Below are positions 27,531-36,420 of a stretch of 64,000 bases of DNA, piece after piece. The DNA is from an uncultured Paracoccaceae bacterium (lineage in GTDB: Bacteria; Pseudomonadota; Alphaproteobacteria; Rhodobacterales; Rhodobacteraceae). The notes under the pieces were generated by a model that had not been told where the DNA came from, made no database searches, and saw only the letters and a list, made by a program, of their open reading frames with translations. The translations under genes were made by a program, and so were the position numbers. The stretch lies in contig CATOSU010000001.1 in assembly GCA_951812615.1 (NCBI GenBank), positions 806,001 through 870,000 of the forward strand, read 5' to 3'. How positions within the stretch are numbered: position 1 is the first letter of the stretch; the number at the start of each line of letters is the position of its first letter.

Positions 27531-27696
27531 TTCGGGGTCTCCGGGGTCATGGTCTCAGCCTAGCCCAACCCTGCGCGACAGGCCATGGCGACGGGCCCGT
27601 CCCTGCCCCGCCGAGCGTGCCGTTGCGGGCATGGCTTGCGTTTGCGGGACCGGCGCTGGCATATCACGGGTGACGCGGGCAACGGACAGTGCAGAG

Positions 27697-28812
27697 ATGA
27701 GCGGGAAAGCCAGGGATTGTTATGACATTGCCGTCATTCACGGCGACGGGATCGGGCCGGAAGTGTGCCGGTCTGCCGTTGACGTGCTCAAAGCGGCTGT
27801 TGGCGATGCGGGCCTGCTCCGGTTTTCCGAGCATGACGGCGGCGCCCGGACCTTCGTGGAAACCGGCACCGCCCTGCCCGAGAGCACATTCGAAGCGGTG
27901 CGTGATGCCGACGCCACACTGCACGGTGCCGTAGGTGATCCCTCCGTTGTTCACCCTGACGGCACCGAGGCCGGGCAGGATTTCAGCCTGAACCTGCGGT
28001 CGCGGCTGGATATCTATGCCAATATCCGGCACGTGAAGCTGTACGAAGGGGTTCAGCCCCGGATCACCGGCAAGGGGCCGGGCGACGTTGATTATGTCAT
28101 CGTGCGCGAAAACGTCGAAGGGCTCTATGCCTCACGCGGTGGCGGGGTCATCCTGCGCGATCACGCCGCCAGTGACATGGTGATGATCACCCGCGAGGGA
28201 ACCGAACGGATCGCGCGCAAGGCGTTCGAGCTGGCGCGGACGCGAAACGGCGCGCCGGCGGACGGCAGGCAGCGTGTAACGGTGGTCGACAAGGCCAATG
28301 TCCTGCGCTCCTACGCGTTCTTTCGAAAGGTCTGTACCGAGGTCGCCGCGGATTACCCCGATATCGAGCTGGATTTCGCCGTCGTCGATGCGATGGTTGC
28401 CTATCAGGTCACCCGGCCCGAGTTCTTCGATGTCGTGGTGACCGAAAACATGTTCGGCGACATCCTGTCGGATCTCGGGCCGGCCACGGTTGGTAGCATG
28501 GGCCTGTCGCCCACGGCAGAGATCGGCGATGGCGTCGGCTATTTTCAGGCCGCGCACGGCTCGGCCCCCGACATTGCCGGTCAGGGCATTGCCAATCCCA
28601 CCGGAACGGTTCTTTCCGCCGCGATGATGATGGAGTGGCTGGCAACCGAACACGCCGATCCGCGGCTGTCGGCGATTGGCCGGCGGATCCGCGTGGCGGT
28701 TGAAACCGGTCTGGCCGATGGCGCGATCCTGACCGGTGATCTGGGCGGTTCCGCGACCACCACCGAGGTTACGGATTACCTGTGCGCCGCCGTGGCCGGA
28801 ACGGGGCGGTAA
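27697..28812 (+). CDS. Isocitrate/isopropylmalate dehydrogenase-family protein
   Basis: This 371-residue NAD(P)-dependent beta-decarboxylating dehydrogenase shows HGDGIGPEV, the substrate-arginine segment LNLRSRLDIYANIRHVK, VRENVEGLYASRG and DKANVLRS. The metal-binding aspartates lie in VVDAMVAYQV and NMFGDILSDLGP, and the nucleotide loop in AHGSAPDIAGQGIANPTG. The metabolite cannot be fixed: isopropylmalate, tartrate and isocitrate enzymes share these motifs, and no leucine genes are adjacent. The start (MSGKARDCYDIAVIHGDG) is the ATG nearest the conserved N-terminus. Confidence 0.85.
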   Translation: MSGKARDCYDIAVIHGDGIGPEVCRSAVDVLKAAVGDAGLLRFSEHDGGARTFVETGTALPESTFEAVRDADATLHGAVGDPSVVHPDGTEAGQDFSLNLRSRLDIYANIRHVKLYEGVQPRITGKGPGDVDYVIVRENVEGLYASRGGGVILRDHAASDMVMITREGTERIARKAFELARTRNGAPADGRQRVTVVDKANVLRSYAFFRKVCTEVAADYPDIELDFAVVDAMVAYQVTRPEFFDVVVTENMFGDILSDLGPATVGSMGLSPTAEIGDGVGYFQAAHGSAPDIAGQGIANPTGTVLSAAMMMEWLATEHADPRLSAIGRRIRVAVETGLADGAILTGDLGGSATTTEVTDYLCAAVAGTGR

Positions 28813-28846
28813 ACCCCGGACCGGTTCGGCGGGCGGCTTTCGGTGC

Positions 28847-30508
28847 TCAGCTTCCGATCGCGGCCCCGTCGCCGCGTGGATCGGCCCCGCCTTCCAGAAA
28901 ACCGGTATCCGCGTTGATCCGGATCGCCTGCGCGTGGCCAAGATTGTCGTTGAAATCGAACTGGATCTTGACCGGCTGGCCCCGGTGCAGCAGGTCGCGC
29001 GCCACCTGCGCCCCGACCCGGGCCTCGATGCTGAGATCGCTGACGGATGTGCCCCATGTCCGCCCCATCAGCCAGCGGGGACTTTCGATGGCTTGCTGCA
29101 CGTCATACCCGAAATCGACGATCCGGCTGACAATGGCCGCGTGGGACTGCGGCTGACCCTCGCCACCCATGGACCCGTAGACGAGATAGGGCGCGCCATC
29201 CTTGAACAGCATCGCCGGGATGAGCGTGTGGAAGGTTTTCTTGCCCGGTTCGAGCCGGTTGGCGCTGGTGTCATCCAGCGCGAAGAACGAACCGCGGTTC
29301 TGCATGATGATCCCGGTGTCGCCCGCAACGACGCCGCTGCCGAAATCATGGTAGATCGATTCAATGATCGACACGGCCAGCCCGTCGCTGTCCACGGCGC
29401 AGAAATAGCAGGTGTCGCCCTCGGCTCCGCCCGACGCCGTACTGCCCTCCAGCTTCAGACCGGGCGGCACCTCGCCCATCACGGCGGCGTGCTCCGGGTC
29501 GATCATCGCCCGGCGCTCGGCCGCGTAATCTTTGCTGAGCAGATGGTCCAGCGGGATGTCGACGAATTTCGGGTCAGTCAACCACTCGTTGCGGTCGGCC
29601 AGCGCCAGTTTTGTCGCTTCGGCCATGAAGTGGTAATAATCGGCCGTGTTGTCGCCCCACGCGGCCACGTCATAGCCTTCGATGATGTTGAGGATCTGCA
29701 GCGCCGCGAACCCTTGCGTGTTGGGCGGGAATTCATAGGCGGTATAGCCGCGGTAATCGGTGGAAATCGGCTCCACCCATTCCGCGCGGTATGCGGCAAG
29801 ATCCCCGGCCCGGAGCGGGCAGTCCTGCGCCGCCAGCGCATCGCACATGATCTGCGCGGTTTCCCCTTCGTAGAACCCGGCGCGGGGCCCGTGTTCGGCC
29901 AGCCGCTCAAAGCTGGCCGCGAGGTCCGGCAGGGCCAGCCTGTCTCCGTCCTTCGGCGGTTTGCCGCCCGGCAGGAAGGTACTGGCCGACAGAGGAAATT
30001 GCGTCAGGACCGGCACATCCGTATGCGACCAGTCCGACAGCGAGCGGCTGACCGGAAAGCCGTTTTTGGCATAGTGGATCGCGTCTTCGAACAGGACGGC
30101 CCAGTCCAGCTTGCCATGGCGTTCATGGGCCTCGCGCCAGCCATCGACCGCGCCCGGCACGGTCAGCGCCGCCAGCGCACCGCGTGACGGGATCACGTCG
30201 GAATGCCCGCGTTCGCGGTAATAGTCCCGCGTCGCCAGTGCCGCAGCGGACCCCGAGGCATTCAGCGCCTGCACCCCGCCCTTTGCCGGGTCGTGGATCA
30301 GCATGAAACAGTCGCCGCCAAGCCCGGCCATATGCGGGTAGACGACACACAGCACCGCGTTCGCAGCGATCACCGCATCCACAGCGCTGCCGCCCAGCCG
30401 CAGCATTCTTTCCCCGGCGGCCGAGGCCAGCACGTGCGAGGTGGCAACCATACCGCGGGTTCCATAGGTGGGCGGGCGGCCGGTTCTGGGTCCGTTCGGG
30501 TGGCTCAT
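28847..30508 (-). CDS. Gamma-glutamyltransferase family protein
   Basis: This 553-residue Ntn-hydrolase precursor would self-cleave before the Thr of the GDTCYFCAVD segment, leaving large and small subunits. Other family features are GMVATSHVLASAAGERMLRLGGSAVDA near the N-terminus, GLGGDCFML, and the small-subunit MQNRGSFFALDD, FHTLIPAMLFKDG and GSMGGEGQPQSHA. There is no obvious signal peptide, unlike periplasmic GGTs, so it may be cytosolic. The residue after the nucleophile is Cys rather than the common Thr/His, so the exact substrate is open. It overlaps the small membrane-protein gene by four bases, downstream of L-lactate permease. Confidence 0.85.
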   Translation of the reverse strand: MSHPNGPRTGRPPTYGTRGMVATSHVLASAAGERMLRLGGSAVDAVIAANAVLCVVYPHMAGLGGDCFMLIHDPAKGGVQALNASGSAAALATRDYYRERGHSDVIPSRGALAALTVPGAVDGWREAHERHGKLDWAVLFEDAIHYAKNGFPVSRSLSDWSHTDVPVLTQFPLSASTFLPGGKPPKDGDRLALPDLAASFERLAEHGPRAGFYEGETAQIMCDALAAQDCPLRAGDLAAYRAEWVEPISTDYRGYTAYEFPPNTQGFAALQILNIIEGYDVAAWGDNTADYYHFMAEATKLALADRNEWLTDPKFVDIPLDHLLSKDYAAERRAMIDPEHAAVMGEVPPGLKLEGSTASGGAEGDTCYFCAVDSDGLAVSIIESIYHDFGSGVVAGDTGIIMQNRGSFFALDDTSANRLEPGKKTFHTLIPAMLFKDGAPYLVYGSMGGEGQPQSHAAIVSRIVDFGYDVQQAIESPRWLMGRTWGTSVSDLSIEARVGAQVARDLLHRGQPVKIQFDFNDNLGHAQAIRINADTGFLEGGADPRGDGAAIGS

Positions 30509-30720
30509 TTGGTGTCTCCGTCGGGATGATCAAACTGCGTCGTCGCGGATTTCTCGCGGACGTTTTCGCGCAGCCGCAGACCCGGGGTGATCAGGCTGGC
30601 GCAAAGGATGCACAAAAACCCGATCCATGTCAGTCCGGCCTGACCGGCGGTTGTGCCCATGCTGATCAGCGGGATCGCAACAAGATACAGGAGCAGGGGA
30701 AGGTTGGTGATCCAGGTCAT
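30505..30720 (-). CDS. Small two-helix membrane protein
   Basis: This 71-residue protein has two predicted transmembrane helices (about residues 7-25 and 29-47) and a charged cytoplasmic tail. I recognise no family. It lies between the L-lactate permease gene (11 bases upstream) and the gamma-glutamyltransferase gene (four-base overlap), so it is probably part of the same transcript. It could be an accessory to the permease. Confidence 0.65.
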   Translation of the reverse strand: MTWITNLPLLLYLVAIPLISMGTTAGQAGLTWIGFLCILCASLITPGLRLRENVREKSATTQFDHPDGDTK

Positions 30721-30731
30721 GTCTCAGCTCC

Positions 30732-32369
30732 TTACGTCAGGCTGACCAGAACGACGGTCAGCACACCGGTGATGACCGCGATGGCCAGCGTCCATGGCAG
30801 TGTCAGCCGAAGGATTTCACCCTCTTTGCCGACGATGCCGGTTGTGCTGGTGCCCAGCACTGCGTTTGCCGGCGCAATGGCGTTGCCGATGGCACCGCCG
30901 GCGCTCTGCGCGGCGATGATCGACGACTGCGGCAGGTTTTCAAGCCCGGCAATCGTGCTTTGCAGCGGCGAGAACAACACGTTCGACGCGGTGTTGCTGG
31001 AGGTCATGAAGGCGCCGAAAATACCGATCCCGTTGGCAAAGAACGCAAATACCAGCGGCGGCGTGAACGTCTGGATGCCAAAGGCCAGAACCGAGGTCTG
31101 ACCGCTGTGGTCCAGAACGCGGCTCATGATCAGGTAGCTGACCACCGCCATCGATGTTGGCACCGCGGCAGAGACCAGCTCGGACCCGAATTTCGGCACT
31201 TCCACCCGTCTTGCCCATTCATCGAAATACCCCTTGGAACTGAACACGGCGAATGTGATCGCCGCCGTGATCAGCAGGAAAAACCCGGGGTGGTTGAAGG
31301 GGCGCAGCGGCGAATACGCGGCCTCGGCGCCGCGCAGGACACCATAGCCGGTTTCCACCTGCGGGAACGGCAACCCAAAGCTGAAGGCCGAGCTGAGATT
31401 GGTCAGCGGCGTGATGGTCAGCATCGGAATGGCGATGGCCGCCAGAAGGACATAGGGGAACATGGCCATCGACAGGCTCATGATCGGCGCATCGGCACCC
31501 TTGTTTTCCGCGCTGAACAGGTCGCTGTTGCCTTCCATCGCCGGGCGATCGGTCAGGTCCGCCGGGATCGGGTTCTGATACCGCGACCACTTGGACAACG
31601 GGTACAGCACCAGCAGAGCGACGGTTCCCGGCACGAAGTTGCTGAGCACCGGGCTGACACCGGCAAGCATGATCTGCCCGCCGCCCTGTATCACCGCGAT
31701 CACCACGATCATCGGCAGGGCATGGCGGATCGCCGGGCCGCGGCCATAAAGCCACGCCAGCATCAGTCCGCCAGCAAGGTTCACCACCGCCAGAAGAAAC
31801 GCGGTCTGCACCGCCGTGGTCACCGGATCCTGAAGATCAACGACCTGGCTGGCGGCGATCCAGCTGACGGCAAGCGTGCCGAACATGTTGGCCCAGGCAT
31901 GCCCGATCAGCGTCATTGCAACCGCATAGACCGGCCGCACACCCAGCGCGACCAGAATGGGTGCGGCGACGGCAACCGGTGTTCCGAACCCGGAAATCCC
32001 CTGAAAGAACGAGGCAAAGACCCAGCCAAAGCCAAGCACGAGGAACAATTCGTTCTTGCTGAAATGCACGATCTCCTTGCCCAGCGCATCGAACGCACCG
32101 GAGGCCTTGCCAAGCAGATAAAGTATCATGGCCGGCCAGATGACGTAGAGAATGTAAACGCTGTCCCATGCGCCCTTGGCCGCCGCCACGGCAAGGTCGT
32201 TGAACGGCGTCTGAAACGCCAGTGCCGCGGTCAGCAGCGTGCACAGCACGCCCAGCGCGCCGGCTTCGGCCGCCTTCCAGCGGTAGAATACCAGAAGAAC
32301 AAGCAACAGGATCATCGGAAAAATCGCGAGGAACCAGTGCAGGAAATCGACGGGAAGATTGGTCTGCAT
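30732..32369 (-). CDS. L-lactate permease (LctP family)
   Basis: This 545-residue inner-membrane transporter of the lactate permease family has about thirteen hydrophobic segments. Recognisable parts are FQGISGFGTPVAVAAPILVALG, IGHAWANMFGTLAVSW, SNTASNVLFSPLQ and QSAGGAIGNAIAPANAVLGTS, all typical of LldP/GlcA proteins. It would import L-lactate or glycolate with protons. An ATG at 32369 with AGGTG six bases upstream is preferred over a GTG three codons earlier. No lactate dehydrogenase gene is adjacent. Confidence 0.9.
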   Translation of the reverse strand: MQTNLPVDFLHWFLAIFPMILLLVLLVFYRWKAAEAGALGVLCTLLTAALAFQTPFNDLAVAAAKGAWDSVYILYVIWPAMILYLLGKASGAFDALGKEIVHFSKNELFLVLGFGWVFASFFQGISGFGTPVAVAAPILVALGVRPVYAVAMTLIGHAWANMFGTLAVSWIAASQVVDLQDPVTTAVQTAFLLAVVNLAGGLMLAWLYGRGPAIRHALPMIVVIAVIQGGGQIMLAGVSPVLSNFVPGTVALLVLYPLSKWSRYQNPIPADLTDRPAMEGNSDLFSAENKGADAPIMSLSMAMFPYVLLAAIAIPMLTITPLTNLSSAFSFGLPFPQVETGYGVLRGAEAAYSPLRPFNHPGFFLLITAAITFAVFSSKGYFDEWARRVEVPKFGSELVSAAVPTSMAVVSYLIMSRVLDHSGQTSVLAFGIQTFTPPLVFAFFANGIGIFGAFMTSSNTASNVLFSPLQSTIAGLENLPQSSIIAAQSAGGAIGNAIAPANAVLGTSTTGIVGKEGEILRLTLPWTLAIAVITGVLTVVLVSLT

Positions 32370-32495
32370 GAAATTCACCTATTCACAAAGAAGACAGCAA
32401 ATTCGGGCCGGCAGGCCGGGCTCAACGCCGGTCCGGCGGTGTGCAGCAAGCGACATTTCTGAAGATCGGTCAACTGTTTTCGTCCCGCCGGCATG

Positions 32496-32565
32496 TTGCG
32501 TTTCGCAAGCATCGAAAATGCGTCAGAATGTCAGACGCACCATTGTGAAACCCGCACTTAGTGCG
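32496..32565. promoter_or_regulatory. Two short palindromes upstream of L-lactate permease
   Basis: TTGCG-TTT-CGCAA (32496-32508) and CGCAC-TTA-GTGCG (32553-32565) lie in the 215-bp region upstream of the permease operon. Both are 5-bp perfect inverted repeats with 3-base centres and could be operator sites. The bound regulator is unknown. Confidence 0.35.
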
Positions 32566-32584
32566 ATACTCCGTCCCGGCAAGG

Positions 32585-32848
32585 TCAGGATGACTCTTTC
32601 AGTTCGCTCCGGATTTTCAGCTCTGAATCCAGGATCTGATCCAGTTTCATTTCGATCTCGCGCGTGGTCACGCTGTTGCGGTAGCTCATGAGGATCAGCT
32701 TCACCGACACAAGAAACACTCCGGCTTCGAGCAGCAGATCATGGGTCCAGCCCTTGGTAAACATGGCGACGGCAAATAGAACGAAGGTGAGGACAACAAC
32801 GACAATGGATGCAAGTCCGGCGGGGTAACTGTAACGATTGCCTGACAT
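32585..32848 (-). CDS. Small membrane protein with charged C-terminal helix
   Basis: This 87-residue protein starts MSGNRYSYPAG. Two hydrophobic segments follow (about residues 10-30 and 38-55), then a charged helix (TREIEMKLDQILDSELKIRSELKES) that could form a coiled coil. No family is recognised. The frame is open further upstream, but that part is Arg-rich and non-protein-like. It lies 44 bases downstream of the 77-residue exported protein gene. Confidence 0.6.
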   Translation of the reverse strand: MSGNRYSYPAGLASIVVVVLTFVLFAVAMFTKGWTHDLLLEAGVFLVSVKLILMSYRNSVTTREIEMKLDQILDSELKIRSELKESS

Positions 32849-32892
32849 CTGGTGTGATCTCGCTTTTGTGGTTGGGTAGGGCGGTTTGGCGA

Positions 32893-33126
32893 TCAGAGAT
32901 TGAACCGCAGTCTGAGACCGAACACCAGCGGGTCTTCGGCATTGAAACCGGGGATAGTCAACGTGACCGCAACCGGGTCTGTCCAGGTCGCGACGAAGCC
33001 GACGCCGGCGCCGCCGGTGGACGTCTCTGCCGCGGCTTCGAGCCGTTGACGGGCGCCTGTATCCTGCGCCTGGGTATGGCCCCCGCTGCACAAACAGAAC
33101 AGGCTCAGAACTACCAGTTTTTGCAT
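32893..33126 (-). CDS. Small exported protein
   Basis: This 77-residue protein has a clear signal peptide (MQKLVVLSLFCLCSGGHTQA, cut near residue 20). The rest contains alternating hydrophobic strands (GGAGVGFVATW, PLVFGLRLRF) that look like pieces of an outer-membrane beta-barrel. It is either a genuine small periplasmic protein or a remnant of a larger one. No family is recognised. It is divergent from the ABC exporter genes. Confidence 0.5.
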   Translation of the reverse strand: MQKLVVLSLFCLCSGGHTQAQDTGARQRLEAAAETSTGGAGVGFVATWTDPVAVTLTIPGFNAEDPLVFGLRLRFNL

Positions 33127-33304
33127 CAGATCAATGTCATCCGGTTGGGTTTTCGGCAGGATGGTCCTGAACTGGATCGCAATCTAGCGCACGTGCCGGT
33201 CAGCACCAGCCCTTTCCGGAACAGGCGGGACCGTGGTTTGCCTGCGCCGGGGTCCGGCGCCGGTATGGGCAACGGGAGTGCACCTGTTAATCTGGGTGCG
33301 TGTC

Positions 33305-34048
33305 GTGAAAACGAAGGATTCGCCTGTTGTGGACAAGGTCGCCGAATATCAGGGGTTCCGTATCCGTGACCTGACCAAGGTTTACGGCGCGGGGGAAACC
33401 GCAGTCCACGCGCTGCGCGGCGTCGATCTCGATATTCCGGCAGGCGAAATCGTTGTCCTGCTGGGGCCCAGCGGCAGCGGCAAATCCACGCTTCTGAACA
33501 TTGTCGGAGGTCTGGACCGGGCCACCGCGGGCACAGTGACGCTGGAAGACCTGAACATCACCGGACTGAGCGATCGCGCCCTGACCCAGTACCGGCGCGA
33601 AAATGTCGGGTTCATCTTCCAGTTCTACAATCTGATGCCGTCCCTGACCGCGCGCGAGAATATCGAGCTGGTCACCGAGATCGCCGACGATCCGATGGAC
33701 CCGGACGTGGCCCTGTCCATGGTCGGCCTGCGTGAACGCGGTGATCACTTCCCGTCGCAGCTGTCCGGCGGTGAACAGCAGCGCGTCGCCATTGCGCGGG
33801 CCATCGCGAAAAAGCCGAAGATCCTGTTTTGCGACGAGCCGACCGGGGCGCTGGACAGCCAGACGGGACGCGCCGTGCTGCACGTGTTGCGGGACGTCAA
33901 CGAAAAGCTGGGCTCGACCGTCCTGATCGTGACACATGCCGCGGCACAGGCGGAAATGGCCGACCGCGTCATCCGGTTCGCCGACGGTGCGGTCAGTTCG
34001 GTCACCCGAAACGCGAACAAGACTTCGCCCGACGATATCGAGTGGTAG
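33305..34048 (+). CDS. ABC transporter ATP-binding protein (MacB/LolD type)
   Basis: This ATPase of about 247 residues has Walker A ([14 protein letters not shown]), Q-loop ([20 protein letters not shown]), signature ([16 protein letters not shown]), Walker B ([13 protein letters not shown]) and H-loop (VTHAA). This pattern matches the MacB/LolD subfamily, which works with FtsX-like permeases. The start is uncertain: GTG at 33305 is used, and in-frame GTGs at 33296 and 33233 are alternatives. It is the first gene of a tripartite exporter operon with the permease (six bases downstream) and a membrane-fusion protein. Confidence 0.88.
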   Translation: MKTKDSPVVDKVAEYQGFRIRDLTKVYGAGETAVHALRGVDLDIPAGEIVVLLGPSGSGKSTLLNIVGGLDRATAGTVTLEDLNITGLSDRALTQYRRENVGFIFQFYNLMPSLTARENIELVTEIADDPMDPDVALSMVGLRERGDHFPSQLSGGEQQRVAIARAIAKKPKILFCDEPTGALDSQTGRAVLHVLRDVNEKLGSTVLIVTHAAAQAEMADRVIRFADGAVSSVTRNANKTSPDDIEW

Positions 34049-34054
34049 CGGGGC

Positions 34055-36418
34055 ATGGGCGTACTCTATCGAAAACTCGGCCGCGATCTGTGGCGCATGA
34101 AGGGACAGGCCTCTGCGATCGCGCTGGTCATTGCCGTTGGCGTGATGCTGCAGGTGATGATGACCGGGCTGGTGGTTTCGCTGGATGAAACCCGCAAGGC
34201 CTATTACGAGCGCTACCGGCTGGCCGAGGTGTTCGCGCCCCTGACCCGCGCGCCGAACGCGGTGATGAGCCGGATCCGCGCCATCGACGGTGTCGCCAAT
34301 GCCGAAAGCCGGGTCGTCGGGGCCGCCTTGCTGGACATGGAGGGCGAGGCGCTGCCGGTACAGGCGGCTGTCGTCTCCCTGCCCGACTTTGGCGCTCCGC
34401 TGCTGAATGATATCTACCTGACCAGCGGCCGGCGGCTGGACGGGGACCGCACAAACGAGGTGCTGCTGCTGGAGAGCTTTGCCCGGGCGCATGACATCAG
34501 GCCGGGTGACAGCCTGCCGGCAACGATCTATGGCGCGAAACGCACGTTCAAGATCGTCGGGCTGGTGCAGTCGCCCGAGTTTCTCTACATTACCGCGCCC
34601 GGCGAAGTCGTGCCTGATGACAGCCGCTTTGGCGTGATCTGGACGCGCCGCGCAACACTGGAAGCCGCTTTTGACATGCAGGGCGCGTTTAACGAGGTGA
34701 TCCTGTCGCTTGGGTTCGGCGCCAACGAACAGGCCGTGATCGCCGATCTGGACCGGGTTCTGTCGCGCTACGGGGGTGTCGGCGCCTACGCGATCGACGA
34801 TCTGTTCTCGAACCGCTTCGTCAGCGAGGAAATCGCCGGGCTGCGCCGTATGTCCGGGTCCATCCCGCCTCTGTTCATGGCGATCGCGGCCTTTCTGCTC
34901 TACATCGTCGTATCGCGCATGGTGCAGTCCGAGCGCGAGGAAATCGGGCTGATGAAGGCGTTCGGCTACACCGATATTGAGGTTGGCGCGCATTACTTCC
35001 GGCTGGTGATCGTAATCGCGATGGGCGGTGCGTTGCTGGGGGCGCTGTTCGGGATCGCATCGGGGCGCGCGATGGTGGATCTCTACCTTGAGTATTTCAA
35101 GTTCCCGTTCCTGATTTTCCGGCTGGATCCGGCCTCGTTCGTGGTGGGTATCGGGCTGAGCGTCCTGTCGGCCTCTGCCGGCGGTCTGCTGGTGCTGCGC
35201 GGGGTCTTTGCGCTTACGCCTGCGGTGGCTATGCGCCCGCCGGCCCCGGCGGATTATTCCACCAAAGGACGGCTGACGCAGGCGGTCGCAGGGTTTTTCG
35301 ACCAGCCCACGCGCATGGTGCTGCGCCGCCTGATCCGGCAACCCGGCAGAATGGCCGGCGCTGTTGTCGGGATTGCCTGCGGCGTTGCGCTGTCTGCCTC
35401 CATGGCCTCGCTTCTGGCCAGTTTCGAGGACATGCTGCAGATCTCGTTCTCGGACGTGGACCGCAGCGATGTCACGGTCAGCTTCATTCACCCCCTGCAT
35501 GGTCGCACAGCCTACGAGATTGCCCGCATTCCCGGCGTGATCGAGGTGGAACCGGTGCGCTATGTCGCGGCGATCATCCGGCACGGAACGCAAAGCTACA
35601 ACGGCGCGGTCAGCGGCATGGTCGAAAACCCGCGCCTGTACCGCGCGCTGGATGCCAACCGGCAGGACATCGTCATGCGCAAGGACGGTATCATTCTCGG
35701 CGCCGGGCTGGCCAAGACCCTCAACGCCAGGGCGGGCGATCTGATCACGCTCGACATAAGGGAAGGCCGGCAACCCCGGTTCGAAGTGCGCGTGTCGCAG
35801 GTGGCGCAGTCTCTGCTGGGTTCACCCGCCTATATGGAGAAGGAAACCCTGAACCGGGCGCTGGGAGAAACCGGGCAGATATCCGGCATGTACCTGCGCA
35901 TCGACACGGGCCGGTCGGACGCGATTTTCAAAACCCTGAAGGATATGCCGATGGTTGCGGGTGTATCGCTGAAAGCCGACAGCGAACGCGCCTTTCGCAC
36001 CATCATCGACGAGGGCGCCGGCATGATGCGTTACGTTATGGCGGCGATCGCGGGGATCATTACCTTTGGCATCGTCTACAACGCCGCGCGCGTGGCCCAG
36101 TCCGAACGGGCGCAGGATCTGGCATCACTGCGCGTGCTCGGGTTTTCCCGGGCCGAGGTGTCGTTTGTTCTGCTCGGTGAACTGGCCAGCGTCGTCCTGC
36201 TGGCGCTGCCGCTGGGTGGTGTGCTGGGCTATTACCTCAGCTTTGCCATCGCAGCCGGGTTCAGCACCGACATTTATCAGATCCCCGGCAATTTCAGTCT
36301 GGAAAGCTTTGGCACATCGGTGATCGTGGTGATCCTCGCCGCCCTTGTTTCCGGATGGCTGGTGCGCCGTAACATAGACAGGGTCGATCTCGTCGCGGCC
36401 CTGAAATCGAGGGAGTAA
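34055..36418 (+). CDS. FtsX-like ABC transporter permease
   Basis: This 787-residue permease contains two FtsX/MacB modules in one chain. There is a TM helix at about 20-40 followed by a periplasmic region, then three TM helices (about 270-390). A second TM/periplasmic segment begins near 430, and the final three helices are at about 655-775. The ARVAQSERAQDLASLRVLGFSRAEV segment is the cytoplasmic coupling helix of the family. It works with the ATPase encoded six bases upstream and with the membrane-fusion protein gene two bases downstream. The substrate is unknown. Confidence 0.85.
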   Translation: MGVLYRKLGRDLWRMKGQASAIALVIAVGVMLQVMMTGLVVSLDETRKAYYERYRLAEVFAPLTRAPNAVMSRIRAIDGVANAESRVVGAALLDMEGEALPVQAAVVSLPDFGAPLLNDIYLTSGRRLDGDRTNEVLLLESFARAHDIRPGDSLPATIYGAKRTFKIVGLVQSPEFLYITAPGEVVPDDSRFGVIWTRRATLEAAFDMQGAFNEVILSLGFGANEQAVIADLDRVLSRYGGVGAYAIDDLFSNRFVSEEIAGLRRMSGSIPPLFMAIAAFLLYIVVSRMVQSEREEIGLMKAFGYTDIEVGAHYFRLVIVIAMGGALLGALFGIASGRAMVDLYLEYFKFPFLIFRLDPASFVVGIGLSVLSASAGGLLVLRGVFALTPAVAMRPPAPADYSTKGRLTQAVAGFFDQPTRMVLRRLIRQPGRMAGAVVGIACGVALSASMASLLASFEDMLQISFSDVDRSDVTVSFIHPLHGRTAYEIARIPGVIEVEPVRYVAAIIRHGTQSYNGAVSGMVENPRLYRALDANRQDIVMRKDGIILGAGLAKTLNARAGDLITLDIREGRQPRFEVRVSQVAQSLLGSPAYMEKETLNRALGETGQISGMYLRIDTGRSDAIFKTLKDMPMVAGVSLKADSERAFRTIIDEGAGMMRYVMAAIAGIITFGIVYNAARVAQSERAQDLASLRVLGFSRAEVSFVLLGELASVVLLALPLGGVLGYYLSFAIAAGFSTDIYQIPGNFSLESFGTSVIVVILAALVSGWLVRRNIDRVDLVAALKSRE

Positions 36419-36420
36419 CC

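Noticed and set aside
33287-35773. An 828-codon minus-strand frame opposite the ABC exporter genes
   Set aside because: His/Gln/Arg-rich, no motif, and it lies opposite well-defined ATPase and permease genes.
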